Assembly (NCBI RefSeq): GCF_902459505.1
Contig: NC_047086.1
Coordinates: 238,958,231-239,022,230, forward strand
From: Geotrypetes seraphini
Taxonomy: Eukaryota; Chordata; Amphibia; Gymnophiona; Dermophiidae
Direction of reading: 5' to 3'
Length of the DNA stretch: 64,000 bases
The notes below the pieces were generated by a model. It searched no databases, was not told the DNA's origin, and saw only the letters and a list, made by a program, of their open reading frames with translations. The number at the start of each line of letters is the position of its first letter. The first letter of the stretch is position 1. Shown one piece after another: positions 44,026 to 54,935 of the stretch. A program made the translations under genes and the position numbers.

Positions 44026-47000
44026 AGCATACAGGAGGTGGAAACAGTCTATAATGCGAAGAGGCTACGTAAAACTGACTGACCAAAGTGAACATCATGA
44101 GCCAAACTTTGGTCTAAGCAGTAATGTTTAGTAAAAGTATGTACAGACGACCAAGGATCTGCTTTGCAAATGTCCTGGATTGGGATGGACCTGAAGTTTA
44201 TAAATGAAGATGCTGCAGCCCATAGTCTATGGGCCCCAATGAAATCAGGGAGCCGTAGATGAGCTCTTGTGTAGTAAAATTGGAAGCAACTATGAAATAC
44301 AAGCTGAAAGCACTCTCTTAGTTGCAGGTTGACCACAAGTAGGTGGATTGTAGGATATGAAAAATTGAGAGGATTTCCAGAGATGAGAAGTAGCCTTGAG
44401 GTAAAAAAGCAGTGCTCTTCTACAATCCAAGGAATGAAGTTTTTCCTCTGCATCAGAGGCATGTGGAGATGGAAAAGGAAGACAAAGTGATGGTTTGGTT
44501 GAAATCCGAAACCACCTTAGGTAAGAATTTAAGATCAATCCGTAGCTGTACCTTGTTAGGAAAAAATGGCAAGTACTGATAATAAGTGACTAAAGCCGGT
44601 AGCTCACTTACTCTTCTGGATGACGTGAGTGCTACCAGGAAGACTGTCTTCCAGGAAAGGAAAGTGAGAGAGGCAGAACCCAGTGGTTCGAAGGGCTCTG
44701 TCATCAATTGACCTAGCATTACATTAAGGTCCCAAGATAGAGTAGGGGTTCTTAATGGATGTCTAAGATTGTTGAGACTCCTCAGGAACCGTGCCATGAG
44801 AGGGTGTTCTGAGATTGGTTTACTGTTTACCAACGAATGGTATGCTGAAATTGCTGATAAATGAAGTCTGACAGAATTTATCTTGAGCCCTGAATCAGAC
44901 AAATGCAGGAGAATGTGAAGACATGGTCCAGCAGGCAATGGAGCGGTTGTAAGCCATGATCCTGAGCCCATACTGAAAAACATTTCCATTTTGCTGCATA
45001 TGATTGGGAAAGTGGGAGATAAGTTAGGAGTGAGCTTTCAATTTCCATGCTATGAGACTCAGACTGCGGAGATTGGGATGTAGCAGCTGGCCGTTGTGTT
45101 GAGACAGAAGAGATGGATGGTCGCCCAAGGATATTGGGGGTGCATCCAGTAGATTCAGAAGCAATGGAAACCAAACTTGTCTGTGCCACCTGGGTCAATG
45201 AGAATGAGATGTGCTTTGTCTGATGAAACTTTCTGAAGCACTCTGGAGATGAGAGGGAATGGTGGGAATGAATACAGCATAATGTGGTTCCGTGTAATTG
45301 AAAAGGCATCCCTGGCTACAGCTTGTGGTGCTGGCCGCAGGGAGCAAAAGAGGGTGCACTGTTCATTCATTGGAGAAGCGAAGATATCCACTTGAGGAGT
45401 CCCCCCATTAATGGAAAATGGATGTTACTACTTCAGGATTGAGGGCACATTCGTGTGAGTCGAGTTTCCTGCTGAGGGAGTCTGCCAGGATATTCTGATC
45501 CCCTGGAATGTAGACTGCACAAAGATCTATGCTAGAGTCAGGGCATAGCGCCAAAGGCAATATGCTTCTTTGCATAGTTTGAGGGATCCGGAACTGCCCT
45601 GTTTATATAGAACATGGTCACTTGATTGTCGGTCTGAATGAGAATGTCCTTGTGACCTATCCAGTGTCAAAAAGCTTGAAGAGCATAGAACACTGCTCTG
45701 AGTTCCAGATGATTGATGTAAAGGGACAGCTTGGATAGTGTCCATTGACCCTGCATGCAAAGATTGTTTAGGTGTGCTCCCCTGACTGGAAGCATCGGTG
45801 GTGATGGTTAGAGAAGACGGTAGTAGCTGAAAAGGACATCCTGCCTGAAAGGAGGTGGAGTGAATCCACCACAGAAGGGAATCCTTGATGTTGGACGGCA
45901 GGAGAATCAGCTGTGATAGTAGGTATAGACTCTAGTTCCAGTGCAATTTGAGGTGCCACGGCAATGGGCACATGTGGAGTCTGGCATATGGCACTAATGC
46001 AAGCGAGGCTGCCATGTGGCCTAGCAGTCGTAAAATCTCTCGAGCTGGTAAGAGTTGACTGTCTGGCTTGGGTTGCCAATCGTATGATTGCATGATGTCT
46101 TTCTTGAGGCAGATAGGCCCTTGCAGCGGTGGTGTCTAGAAGTGCTCCGATGAAACTTAGGGTAGTGAGTTTGGACTTTTCAAAATTGATGATGAAGCTG
46201 ACTTTGCAAGGTATGCACCGTGGTTTGAATGGTGAAAAGAAGACGGTCCTTGGAGTGAGCTAGTAATAGCCAATTGTCTAGGTATGGAAACACTATATGA
46301 TGTTGTGTTCTTAAATGTGCTGCCAACACTGCTAGGCATTTTGTGAATACTCGTGGGGCTGACGAGAGGCTGAACAGTAGGACCTTGTATTGGAAATGGC
46401 AAATGAGAAATTTGAACCTGAGAAATTTCCAATGGGAAGAATGAATGGGAACATGCGTGTAAGCATCCTTGAGATCTAGGGCAGCTAATCAATCATGCTG
46501 ATGAAGTAGAGGCAGAATCACTGAAAGGGAGATCATTCTGAACTTTTCCCTTTTGAGGCAGACATTGAGAGGTCTGAGGTTGAGTATTGGATGAAGGCCC
46601 TGTGTCTTCTTGGGGATAAGAAAAAACTATGAGTAGAACCCCTGATTGAGTTGAATGGGTGGTACTTCTTCTATGGCATTGTTTTGGAGAAGGGAGATTT
46701 CTGCTGCCAATTGAGACACAAGTTGAGGAGGAACTGTGGATGGAGGTAGAGCTCTGGAAGGCAGGGCACGGGATTGGAAATTTAGTCGATACCCCTGAAG
46801 CACAATATTGAGGACCTATTGGTCTGTTGTGATCTGCCAAATTGAGTAAAATTGTGTTAGCCGCCCCCCCTACTGAAAGATGGTCAAAAACTAGGAGCAG
46901 GCTTGAGTATCAGGAGTTGAGAGACAGCCTGCTGCTTACCGCCCTGAGGACGTTGTCTAGGTGCATACTGAGATGTCTGCACACATTACAAAGGAACTCT

Positions 47001-48426
47001 GGAATAAGGTATAAATCATCTCCTTGGATAATATTGCTGGAAGAACTGTTGTGGTTGATACGTTCTTCTGTAGGGATAATTAGAAGAAGGGCGACGAAAT
47101 TGGTTAGACTGATCCGAGGGAGTAGCCGAAAGTTCTTGGCTGGCTGAGGAATCTTCTTTCAGTTGAGAAATGGTGTCTTTCACCTTTGCGCCAAAAAGTC
47201 TGTCTCCTAAGCAAGGAGCATCTGCCAGACTGTCATGAAGATCCTCCATAAGATTTGAAGCCTTCAGCCATGCAGTGCATCTGACAGCTATGGCCAAAGC
47301 TGCTGTCCTGGTGATCATATCATAGGCGTCATAATTTGTTTTAATTAAATGGTAAGTGGATTCCTGAAGAGCCACCTGTAAATTGGGAATGGATTCAGGC
47401 GAAGACGATTCCAGCTGTTTTAAGATTGAGTGCTGAAAATGTAAAATCTGGAGCTGATGGGCCATAATTCTGGTTGACAGCATAACACCCTGGTAGACCT
47501 TGCGTCCTGTAAAGTCCAAGAAATGACAATCCTTACCAGGAGGAGCATTAGTTACGGATCTGGAAACCTTACCCTTTTTAACAGCTGATTCCTTACCATA
47601 GAATAGTGAGGAAGCTGAAGGGAACCTTCTGCACCTTGTATTTAATTTCAAGGCACTTGGAAGCCATGAATACTGACCATGGCTTTTGCCAATTATTAAG
47701 CTGAAGATCGTGTAGGATTTGATGCACTGGCAAGGCAACAAGATCTTTCACTGGAGACTTACAGGATTGAAGGATGGTTTGGAAATCCTTACTTCCTGAG
47801 GGAGTTGTATCTGGAGTAGGACTGAGAAGAGAAGATAAAACTTTGGGTAAGAGTGCTCTTCTGTGACAGCTGGCTGGGGCACAGGCTGGTCAGGTTCTTC
47901 TAAAGTCCTCAGGCATAGACTCTTGCTGGTCTGACCATTCCCTGGGAGATGACAGACCTTGGGTTGGAGAGGAACAAATGGGAGTTCCAGGACTCCAATC
48001 CACAAGAGGGGGTATGTCTACCTCAGCTGGTGGGAGTATAGGATTCACACAGCTAGGATATTGTTGATGCTCTAAAACAGGAATAGGAGGTGCAGAGACT
48101 GTTTGTTGGAAAACCCCCGTACTCTCCTGCATAAATCTCTGAAAAATGGAGAAAAAAACCAGACATTGACTGAAAAGACTGAGTATCAGGAGAAGGAACA
48201 ACTGGTGTTAAAGGAGACAGGGCTAATCTTTTAGGTGGTACCTGTGACTGTTCCATGTCCAGCAAAGGAGCAACCTGTTTGGACTTAGAAATTGACTTAC
48301 CCTGCTTTACACCAACTGCTGCTAGCAAAGCTGTGAGGGAAAGCAGGGGAGAGGATTGTGAGGCTGCAGCTAGGCCCGGGGGAACCTCCTTTGATGAAGA
48401 CACTGCTGTGAGGCTAGACACTGAAG

Positions 48427-48820
48427 GTGGTGCACAGCATCAGGCAAGAGGAGTAGAAGCAGCAAGGGAGAAAAGCAGTTTTAGAAGCAAAAACGAGCAG
48501 AGGAGGGAGACAGAGGAGAGCAGGAGGCTAGGGGCTGGGCGAGAGTTAGCTCCGCCCACCCCCACCGCGTCAGAGGAGTCAGCACCCGAACCCCCCATAA
48601 AAGGGGGCGGAGCCAACGACGAACGTGGTGCACAGCATCAGGCAAGAGGAGTAGAAGCAGCAAGGGAGAAAAGCAGTTTTAGAAGCAAAAACGAGCAGAG
48701 GAGGGAGACAGAGGAGAGCAGGAGGCTAGGGGCTGGGCGAGAGTTAGCTCCGCCCACCCCCACCGCGTCAGAGGAGTCAGCACCCGAACCCCCCATAAAA
48801 GGGGGCGGAGCCAACGGCGC
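48427..48820 (+). repeat. Tandem 198-bp monomers in the CR1 5' UTR
   Basis: Unit 1 begins GTGGTGCACAGCATCAGGC at 48,427 and unit 2 at 48,625. The copies are essentially identical. Each ends with CCCCATAAAAGGGGGCGGAG, giving a TATA-like CATAAAAG beside a GC box. The layout resembles the promoter monomers of some L1 families. A 12-bp-arm hairpin follows at 48,852-48,885. Confidence 0.88.
48540..48612 (+). promoter_or_regulatory. Putative CR1 promoter motifs in monomer 1
   Basis: CTCCGCCCACCCCC, then CATAAAAGGGGGCGGAGCC: a GC-box pair and a TATA-like core, repeated 198 bp downstream in monomer 2. Inference from motif content only. Confidence 0.35.
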
Positions 48821-49197
48821 ACAGCCGTTAGGCGCGCGGCGAAGGCGAGCGGCAAAGGCGCTCGCCTTAGCGAGAGCGCCTTTGCGAAGGGCCTCAAGAA
48901 GGGCCAAGTCACTACACCCAAGAGCACAGGGAAGGACTGAAAGGTGAGGAAGTGGCAAGCAGCGCAGAAGAGACGAACACACAAGCAGCAGTAAGGTAAG
49001 GAAGAGAAAAGACAACACACACAAGAAAGCAGCAAGGCAAGAAGCAGATACAGAAGGAACAACCACACACAAGCAAAAGTTAGGCAAGGTTGTGCAAAGG
49101 CACCAGGCACAGAAAGAACAATCACACAAACAAAAGTAAGGAAAGGTAGAGCGTAGGCAGTCCATACAAAGGCAGAAGGCAGTAAAGCAAGAAGCAG

Positions 49198-50271
49198 GTG
49201 CAGAAGGAAGCAGGCACCGAAGGAACACGTAAACTTATCTGTTTTCTTAAAGTAGTAACCCCGATGGAAGCAGAAGGTAACCAGAAGATGAGCTTTCCAG
49301 TGTTCTGCGCGGACTGTCATATGTATGACTACCTCCCCTCGGGGAGACAGTCATACGTATGCAGTCGGTGTCAGGAGCTGAAAAGCTTGAAGAAAGAAGT
49401 CAAGCGACTTGAGGACAAGATACAGGAGCTAGAAGGACTTTACACCACGGAGGACCCTACCAGGGCATTTGAAGACTTCAGGAGTGAGAAACACATCGAG
49501 AAGGAAGTCAGGGAACTCGAGGAATTCATTGAGGAAGCATACAGGAGGAGGGTGGAAGAGAACGAACTCCAGATGAGAGATGATGCAACACCAACTTGGA
49601 AGGGGGAGCAAGAAGCAGATGACCTCAAAGAAGACACCCACAGAAGAATACCACACGAGGGGGAAGAATTGGCTAGTCGATGCCCAGAAGAAGAGAGAGC
49701 TAAGCACACCGAGGACATTGACCTGAGACCGATAAGAAAATTGAAGAAGGGAAAGTCAGCGATCCTGGTGGGAGACTCGATATTGAGGCATGTGGACAGC
49801 CACATAGCAGGAGGAAGAGAGGATCGACTGGTGACCTGCCTCCCAGGAGCGAGAACCAAGGACATCGTGGACAAAATTGGGAAGGTCCTGGAAGGAGCGG
49901 AGACGGAAGAGACCGCAGTAATGATCCACATCGGGACGAATGATGTCAGCAGGAGAGACTACAGAAGAGGCACGCTGATAGAACAGTTCAAGATTCTAGG
50001 AAGGAAACTGAAGATGAGGACCCAGAAGATAGCATTCTCAGAGATCCTACCGGTACCGAGGGCAGATGTGAAAAGGCAGGAAGAACTACAATCAATAAAT
50101 GCATGGATGAGGAGATGGTGTGAGGAAGAAGGGTTCCACTTCGTGAGGAACTGGACAACGTTCTGGGGCAAGAGCAAGCTCTACAGGAGAGATGGACTGC
50201 ACCTGAGCGTGGCGGGAACAAGACTTCTAGCAAACAACGTCAAGAGAGGAATAGAACAGGCTTTAAACTAA
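49198..50271 (+). CDS. CR1 ORF1 protein: zinc-binding head, coiled coil, SGNH esterase
   Basis: 357 codons from the first ATG. The likelier start is ATG at 49,264 (residue 23, MEAEGNQK) or 49,288 (MSFPVF). Residues 37-58 hold a C-x2-C ... C-x2-C zinc-binding pair (C37, C40, C55, C58). Residues ~61-122 are charged and heptad-like (coiled coil, likely for trimer or dimer formation). Residues ~186-355 form an SGNH-hydrolase domain: GDS with S194, block II LPGA (G217), GTND (N248) and DGLH (D332, H335), so all four SGNH residues and the catalytic triad are present. CR1-clade ORF1 proteins with an esterase domain are known. The role is RNA binding and particle assembly, with the esterase role uncertain. 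ORF2 follows after 35 bases. Confidence 0.9.
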   Translation: MQKEAGTEGTRKLICFLKVVTPMEAEGNQKMSFPVFCADCHMYDYLPSGRQSYVCSRCQELKSLKKEVKRLEDKIQELEGLYTTEDPTRAFEDFRSEKHIEKEVRELEEFIEEAYRRRVEENELQMRDDATPTWKGEQEADDLKEDTHRRIPHEGEELASRCPEEERAKHTEDIDLRPIRKLKKGKSAILVGDSILRHVDSHIAGGREDRLVTCLPGARTKDIVDKIGKVLEGAETEETAVMIHIGTNDVSRRDYRRGTLIEQFKILGRKLKMRTQKIAFSEILPVPRADVKRQEELQSINAWMRRWCEEEGFHFVRNWTTFWGKSKLYRRDGLHLSVAGTRLLANNVKRGIEQALN

Positions 50272-50306
50272 GAGAAAGGGGAAAGCCGACAGTCGACCTA
50301 GCGTCG

Positions 50307-53288
50307 ATGATTCGGAAGAAGGTATCCCGTGAAGATACTAAGGGGAAAAAAGGCAGGGAAGAGACAAGAGACAAATTACAGGAGTCAACTAACCCAGAAG
50401 AGGAGGTTAGAAAGATTGTAGCAAAAGAGAAGACACCAAAGACTGAAGCACAGGGAAAAGAAATGAAGACGACAAAATGCCAGGATCTAAACTGCATATA
50501 TACTAATGCAAGGAGTTTAAGAAACAAAATGGGGGAGCTAGAAGCCATGGCCAATGCAGAGGACATAGACATCATTGGAATCTCTGAAACGTGGTGGAAT
50601 GAGGAAAACAAATGGGATACAGCACTGCCGGGGTACAAGCTCTATCGCCGGGATAGGTCAGGTCAGAAAGGAGGAGGAATAGCCCTATACGTAAAAGAAA
50701 GCATACAATCGACAAGAATGGACACAGCGGAGATGATCAACAAACTGGAATCGCTATGGGTTAAAATACCGGGTAGGAAAGGGCATGAAATAAAGATGGG
50801 CCTATACTATCGTCCACCCGGGCAAACCGGAGATAGCGATAAAGAAATGGATGCCGAGATGAAGCGAGAATGCAAAAGTGGTTACACAGTTGTTATGGGA
50901 GACTTCAACTATCCTGGGATAGACTGGAGTCTTGGAAGCTCAAGATGCGCTAGGGAGACAGAATTCCTGGAGGCTATACAAGATTGCTTCATGGAGCAGC
51001 TTGTTAGAGAACCGACGAGAGGAAATGCCACTCTGGATTTAATCCTAAATGGACTAAGGGGACCTGCAAAGGAAGTGGAAGTAGTGGGACCGTTGGGAAA
51101 CAGTGATCATAATATGATCAAGTTCAAGGTTGAAGTAGGCATACCGAACGGAAAGAGAACCATAGCGACATCTTTCAACTTCAGGAAAGGAAACTATGAA
51201 GCAATGAGGGAAATGGTAAGGAAGAAACTTAGGAACACTTCCAAAAAATGGCAAACAGTAGAACATGCCTGGTCTTTTTTCAAAGACACAGTGAGCGAGG
51301 CACAAAATCTGCACATCCCCAGATTCAGAAAGGGGTGCAAAAAGGGTCGAACAAAAGACCCAGTATGGATGACTAAAATAGTGAAGGAAGCGATAGGCAA
51401 TAAGAAAAATTCATTCAGGGAATGGAAAAAGGACAAAACTGAAGGGAACCAGAAGGAGCACAGGAAGTATCAAAAAGAATGTCACCGTGTGGTTCGAAAA
51501 GCCAAAAGAGAGTATGAAGAGAGGCTAGCCAGGGAGGCACGAAATTTCAAACCGTTCTTCAGATATGTTAAAGGGAAACAGCCAGCTAGGGAGGAGGTAG
51601 GACCGCTGGACGAAGGAGACAGGAAGGGAGCGGTGAAGGAGGAGAAAGAAGTCGCAGAAAGACTCAACATGTTCTTCTCGTCTGTATTTACAAACGAAGA
51701 CACAACCAACATACCGGAACCTGAACAAATATTCAATGGAAATCAAGCAGAAAAATTAACATCCATGGAAGTGAGCCTTGATGATGTACACAGGCAGATA
51801 GAAAAACTTAAAACTGACAAATCCCCGGGTCCGGACGGAATCCATCCCAGGGTTCTGAAGGAATTAAAGGAGGAGATAGCGGAACTACTGCAGCAAATTT
51901 GCAACCTATCCTTGAAAACAGGCATGATCCCGGAGGATTGGAAGATAGCCAATGTCACGCCCATCTTTAAAAAGGGATCAAGAGGTGACCCGGGAAACTA
52001 CAGACCAGTGAGTTTGACTTCGGTTCCGGGGAAACTGACGGAAGCACTGATTAAAGAACACATCGATGAACATCTGGAAAGAAACGAACTTTTGAAAACA
52101 ACCCAACATGGTTTCTGCAGGGGGAGATCGTGCCTAACGAACTTATTGCACTTCTTCGAAGGAATTAACAAACGGATGGACAGAGGAGACCCCATAGACA
52201 TCATATACCTTGATTTCCAAAAAGCCTTTGACAAGGTGCCTCACGAACGTCTACTCCGGAAACTGAAGAACCATGGAGTGGACGGAGACGTACATAGATG
52301 GATCAGAAACTGGTTGGCGGGTAGGAAACAGAGGGTAGGGGTGAAGGGCCACTACTCGGACTGGATGGGGGTCACGAGTGGTGTTCCGCAGGGCTCAGTG
52401 CTCGGGCCGCTGCTATTTAATATATTCATAAATGATCTAGAAACAGGCACGAAGTGTGAGATAATAAAATTTGCGGACGATACAAAACTATTTAGTGGAG
52501 CTGGGACTAAAGAGGAATGCGAAGAATTGCAAAGGGACTTGAACAAATTGGGGGAATGGGCGGCGAGATGGCAGATGAAGTTCAACGTTGAGAAATGTAA
52601 AGTATTGCATGTTGGAAACAGAAACCCGAGGTACAACTATACGATGGGAGGGATATTATTGAATGAGAGCAACCAAGAAAGGGACTTGGGGGTAATGGTG
52701 GACATGACAATGAAGCCGACGGCACAGTGCGCAACAGCCGCTAAGAAAGCAAATAGAATGCTAGGCATAATCAAGAAGGGTATTACAACAAGGACAAAAG
52801 AAGTTATCCTGCCATTGTATCGGGCGATGGTGCGCCTGCATCTGGAATACTGCGTCCAATATTGGTCTCCGTACCTTAGGAAGGATATGGCGTTACTCGA
52901 GAGGGTTCAGAGGAGAGCGACACGCTTGATAAAAGGGATGGAAAACCTCTCATACGCTGAGAGATTGGAGAAACTGGGTCTCTTTTCCCTGGAGAAGAGG
53001 AGACTTAGAGGGGATATGATAGAGACTTATAAGATCATGAAGGGCATAGAGAGAGTAGAGAAGGACAGATTCTTCAAACTTTCGAAAAATAAAAGAACAA
53101 GAGGACACTTGGAAAAGTTGAAAGGGGACAGATTTAAAACGAATGCTAGGAAGTTCTTCTTTACCCAACGAGTGGTGGACACCTGGAATGCGCTTCCAGA
53201 GGGAGTAATAGGGCAGAGTACAGTACAGGGGTTTAAGAAAGGATTGGACAATTTCCTGCTGGAAAAGGGGATAGAGGGGTATAAATAG
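50307..53288 (+). CDS. CR1 ORF2 protein: APE endonuclease and reverse transcriptase
   Basis: 993 residues, the usual CR1 ORF2 length. Endonuclease, residues ~58-275: IYTNARS (N67), GISETWW (E94), YYRPPG, GDFNYPGIDW (D199, N201) and NSDHNM (D267, H268), so the catalytic set is complete. Reverse transcriptase ~490-790: KTDKSPGPDGIHPRVLKEL, NYRPVSLTSVPGKLTEALI, QHGFCRGRSCLTN, YLDFQKAFDKVPHERLL, GVPQGSVLGPLLFNIFIND and KFADDTKLF (F722-D725). The C-terminal region ends VVDTWNALPEGVIGQST. The frame is fully open. Translation may start by reinitiation after ORF1. It nicks DNA and primes cDNA synthesis at the target. Confidence 0.95.
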   Translation: MIRKKVSREDTKGKKGREETRDKLQESTNPEEEVRKIVAKEKTPKTEAQGKEMKTTKCQDLNCIYTNARSLRNKMGELEAMANAEDIDIIGISETWWNEENKWDTALPGYKLYRRDRSGQKGGGIALYVKESIQSTRMDTAEMINKLESLWVKIPGRKGHEIKMGLYYRPPGQTGDSDKEMDAEMKRECKSGYTVVMGDFNYPGIDWSLGSSRCARETEFLEAIQDCFMEQLVREPTRGNATLDLILNGLRGPAKEVEVVGPLGNSDHNMIKFKVEVGIPNGKRTIATSFNFRKGNYEAMREMVRKKLRNTSKKWQTVEHAWSFFKDTVSEAQNLHIPRFRKGCKKGRTKDPVWMTKIVKEAIGNKKNSFREWKKDKTEGNQKEHRKYQKECHRVVRKAKREYEERLAREARNFKPFFRYVKGKQPAREEVGPLDEGDRKGAVKEEKEVAERLNMFFSSVFTNEDTTNIPEPEQIFNGNQAEKLTSMEVSLDDVHRQIEKLKTDKSPGPDGIHPRVLKELKEEIAELLQQICNLSLKTGMIPEDWKIANVTPIFKKGSRGDPGNYRPVSLTSVPGKLTEALIKEHIDEHLERNELLKTTQHGFCRGRSCLTNLLHFFEGINKRMDRGDPIDIIYLDFQKAFDKVPHERLLRKLKNHGVDGDVHRWIRNWLAGRKQRVGVKGHYSDWMGVTSGVPQGSVLGPLLFNIFINDLETGTKCEIIKFADDTKLFSGAGTKEECEELQRDLNKLGEWAARWQMKFNVEKCKVLHVGNRNPRYNYTMGGILLNESNQERDLGVMVDMTMKPTAQCATAAKKANRMLGIIKKGITTRTKEVILPLYRAMVRLHLEYCVQYWSPYLRKDMALLERVQRRATRLIKGMENLSYAERLEKLGLFSLEKRRLRGDMIETYKIMKGIERVEKDRFFKLSKNKRTRGHLEKLKGDRFKTNARKFFFTQRVVDTWNALPEGVIGQSTVQGFKKGLDNFLLEKGIEGYK

Positions 53289-53510
53289 AGGATTACTGCA
53301 CAGGTCCTGGACCTGTTGGGCCGCCGCGTGAGCGGACTGCTGGGCATGATGGACCTCAGGTCTGACCCAGCAGAGGCATTGCTTATGTTCTTATGTTCTT
53401 ATGTTTTCAGCAGGACATGTCAAAACTGTTGCCGATGGTGGAGAGGGAGTGTTTTGCCTCTGTACTGCCGAAAGTCTCTTCTTTTCCTTCTTTTGAGACG
53501 CCGCCATAGC

Positions 53511-54764
53511 TGAACCTTTGTAATTCGTCAGCTTTGGCAGGTTTGCGCTACCCTCCCCCGCCGGAACTGAAGCAGGGCCCTAAGGGGAGGAAGCTTTAGA
53601 AATCAGCTTTTTTGCTGGCGTGTAGTGTTGTTGAAGGCACTGACATTATGAAAGAATCTTTGCAGTCTTAGCAACTACCGTGTGAGAAGAACAGGAGGCA
53701 AGCAAAAAATACCAACCAGCTTCCACACACGAACCGATCAATCTTCCTCTGTTTATTTATTTATTTTTTGTACAACAGCTGTTAACTGGGCAAGGAAAAT
53801 ACTTGCGGTTTGATGAAATAAGTTAAAAGGCACTGCTAACCTTTTCAGAAACTGACCTCACTACGACAACCCAATTGCTGTACATAATATAGGTTTATTA
53901 GTAATAGACAAAAGTCAGCTTACATGAAAACAGTACAGCAGATTGAACCAATGGATAACATACAGAGTGGCCAGCTAGTGTTATGAATCCATCCTAAAGC
54001 TTAGGCCATTCGGTATGCTACTTATATACTTTAGTTCAGTAGCCTAGAGTACTACATAGTTACAGATTACATATTCACTTTCTATTGGGTTGACACATCT
54101 ATCATATCTATTGATTGTATAGTTTGCATACTTATTGAAGTATAATGTCACCTAGTGTCAGATCTGACTTTTTTATATTCCCTTGACAATGCATTTTTAA
54201 TATTAAGTTCAATAATTTCTGAGAGTAGGCCCCCTCCTCCCTGAGCTTCATTGTCGCTCTGTCAGCAGTGCAGATAACTGTTGGTAGGACATCTTGTCCC
54301 GCAGAACTGTTGCTTGAGTTTATCTTTTTGTTTGGGTTTGTCTTTTTGGAAAGTCCCAAAATATCCAATGCTGCTACCATTAGCATATATTTGCCAGCTA
54401 CTGGAGCAGAAGTGAACTGTTCACACAAGCATATTATTTCTGCTGACAGGGAGAGATATGCTTCTTTCATTTTTCAGAAACTGCATTCAATAGCACAATG
54501 TCTCTCTTAAAAATATCCTCTGGGGGTCTCATAGGAGTCTTCACCTACATTTTTATGCAGGTCTTATTCCTGATTCTCCCTCAGTGAAAACAGTGAGTGA
54601 ACTGTCACTTGTACTGAAGAATTCCCCTTTTTTAATTTTTTTAAACACAGTATACCCTGGAAAACCAAGGTTTTCTGACTAAAAAAGTCTTTATATTAGC
54701 AATCTTTTATGTTTTTCTCTGAAGAGGGGGAAAGAGCCGTGACTGTCAAGGAGCGGGTCATAAA
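53511..54764. other. 5' leader part of the DIRS-like element, with unassigned sequence
   Basis: Lies between the CR1 3' end and the right terminal repeat. About 53,870-54,650 shows no family resemblance to DIRS and may be another insertion. The 112-codon minus-strand frame (54,132-54,470) has no homology I can name. Confidence 0.35.
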
Positions 54765-54935
54765 AAAAACTGAGAGGAGGAGGGGAGGGGGCTCAAGTAG
54801 TAGGCAATCCTGCACATGTTCAGTAAGCTCAAAAGTTTACTATAGCTATGGGAGAGAGGACCAACATGTTTGGCTCAGTCAGAGACTTCACCAATCAAGT
54901 GAGGCTGCATTCCCCTGCCTGTCTTTAGAAAAGAC
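54765..54935. repeat. Right inverted terminal repeat of the DIRS-like element
   Basis: GACTTCACCAATCAAGTG and TGCACATGTTCAGTAAGCTC are complements of the left terminus segments; the arms are diverged but collinear over about 160 bp. Confidence 0.8.

Larger units (their letters stand above)
48427..53405 (+). mobile_element. Complete CR1 LINE with both ORFs open
   Basis: About 5 kb: two 198-bp 5' monomers, ~0.4 kb of further 5' UTR, ORF1 (49,198-50,271), a 35-base gap, ORF2 (50,307-53,288), and a short 3' UTR ending in ATGTTCTT repeats (about 53,384-53,405), the form typical of CR1 ends. No disabling change is visible in either ORF. Most CR1 copies are 5'-truncated, so a full-length copy with both frames open is uncommon and points to recent activity. 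It sits antisense to vanin within the DIRS-like element. Confidence 0.93.
43672..54935 (-). mobile_element. Broken DIRS-like tyrosine-recombinase retrotransposon, holding a CR1
   Basis: A fossil DIRS-family element on the minus strand. From its 5' side (right): an inverted terminal repeat, leader, Gag-like region (47.0-48.4 kb, continuing past the CR1 towards 53.5 kb), reverse transcriptase-RNase H region (about 45.2-46.9 kb), tyrosine-recombinase region (about 44.4-45.3 kb), and the left terminal repeat with an internal complementary segment. Inverted, not direct, termini and a tyrosine recombinase instead of an integrase are the family's hallmarks. Several breaks make it inactive. It is interrupted in the Gag-like region by the complete CR1 LINE (48,427-53,405), so it predates that insertion. 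It lies in the largest vanin intron visible here. Confidence 0.8.

Noticed and set aside
48255-48947. 230-codon plus-strand frame with a repeated RSKNEQRRETEESRRLGAGR segment
   Set aside because: It crosses the boundary from the DIRS-like element into the CR1 5' UTR; the protein repeat is only the 198-bp monomer read twice (198 is divisible by 3).
48638-49320. Minus-strand frames of ~200 codons, rich in Leu and Cys
   Set aside because: Antisense to the CR1 5' region and ORF1; low-complexity composition, no family resemblance.
54132-54470. 112-codon minus-strand frame
   Set aside because: No recognisable domain, no splice context and a location within transposon sequence; treated as chance.
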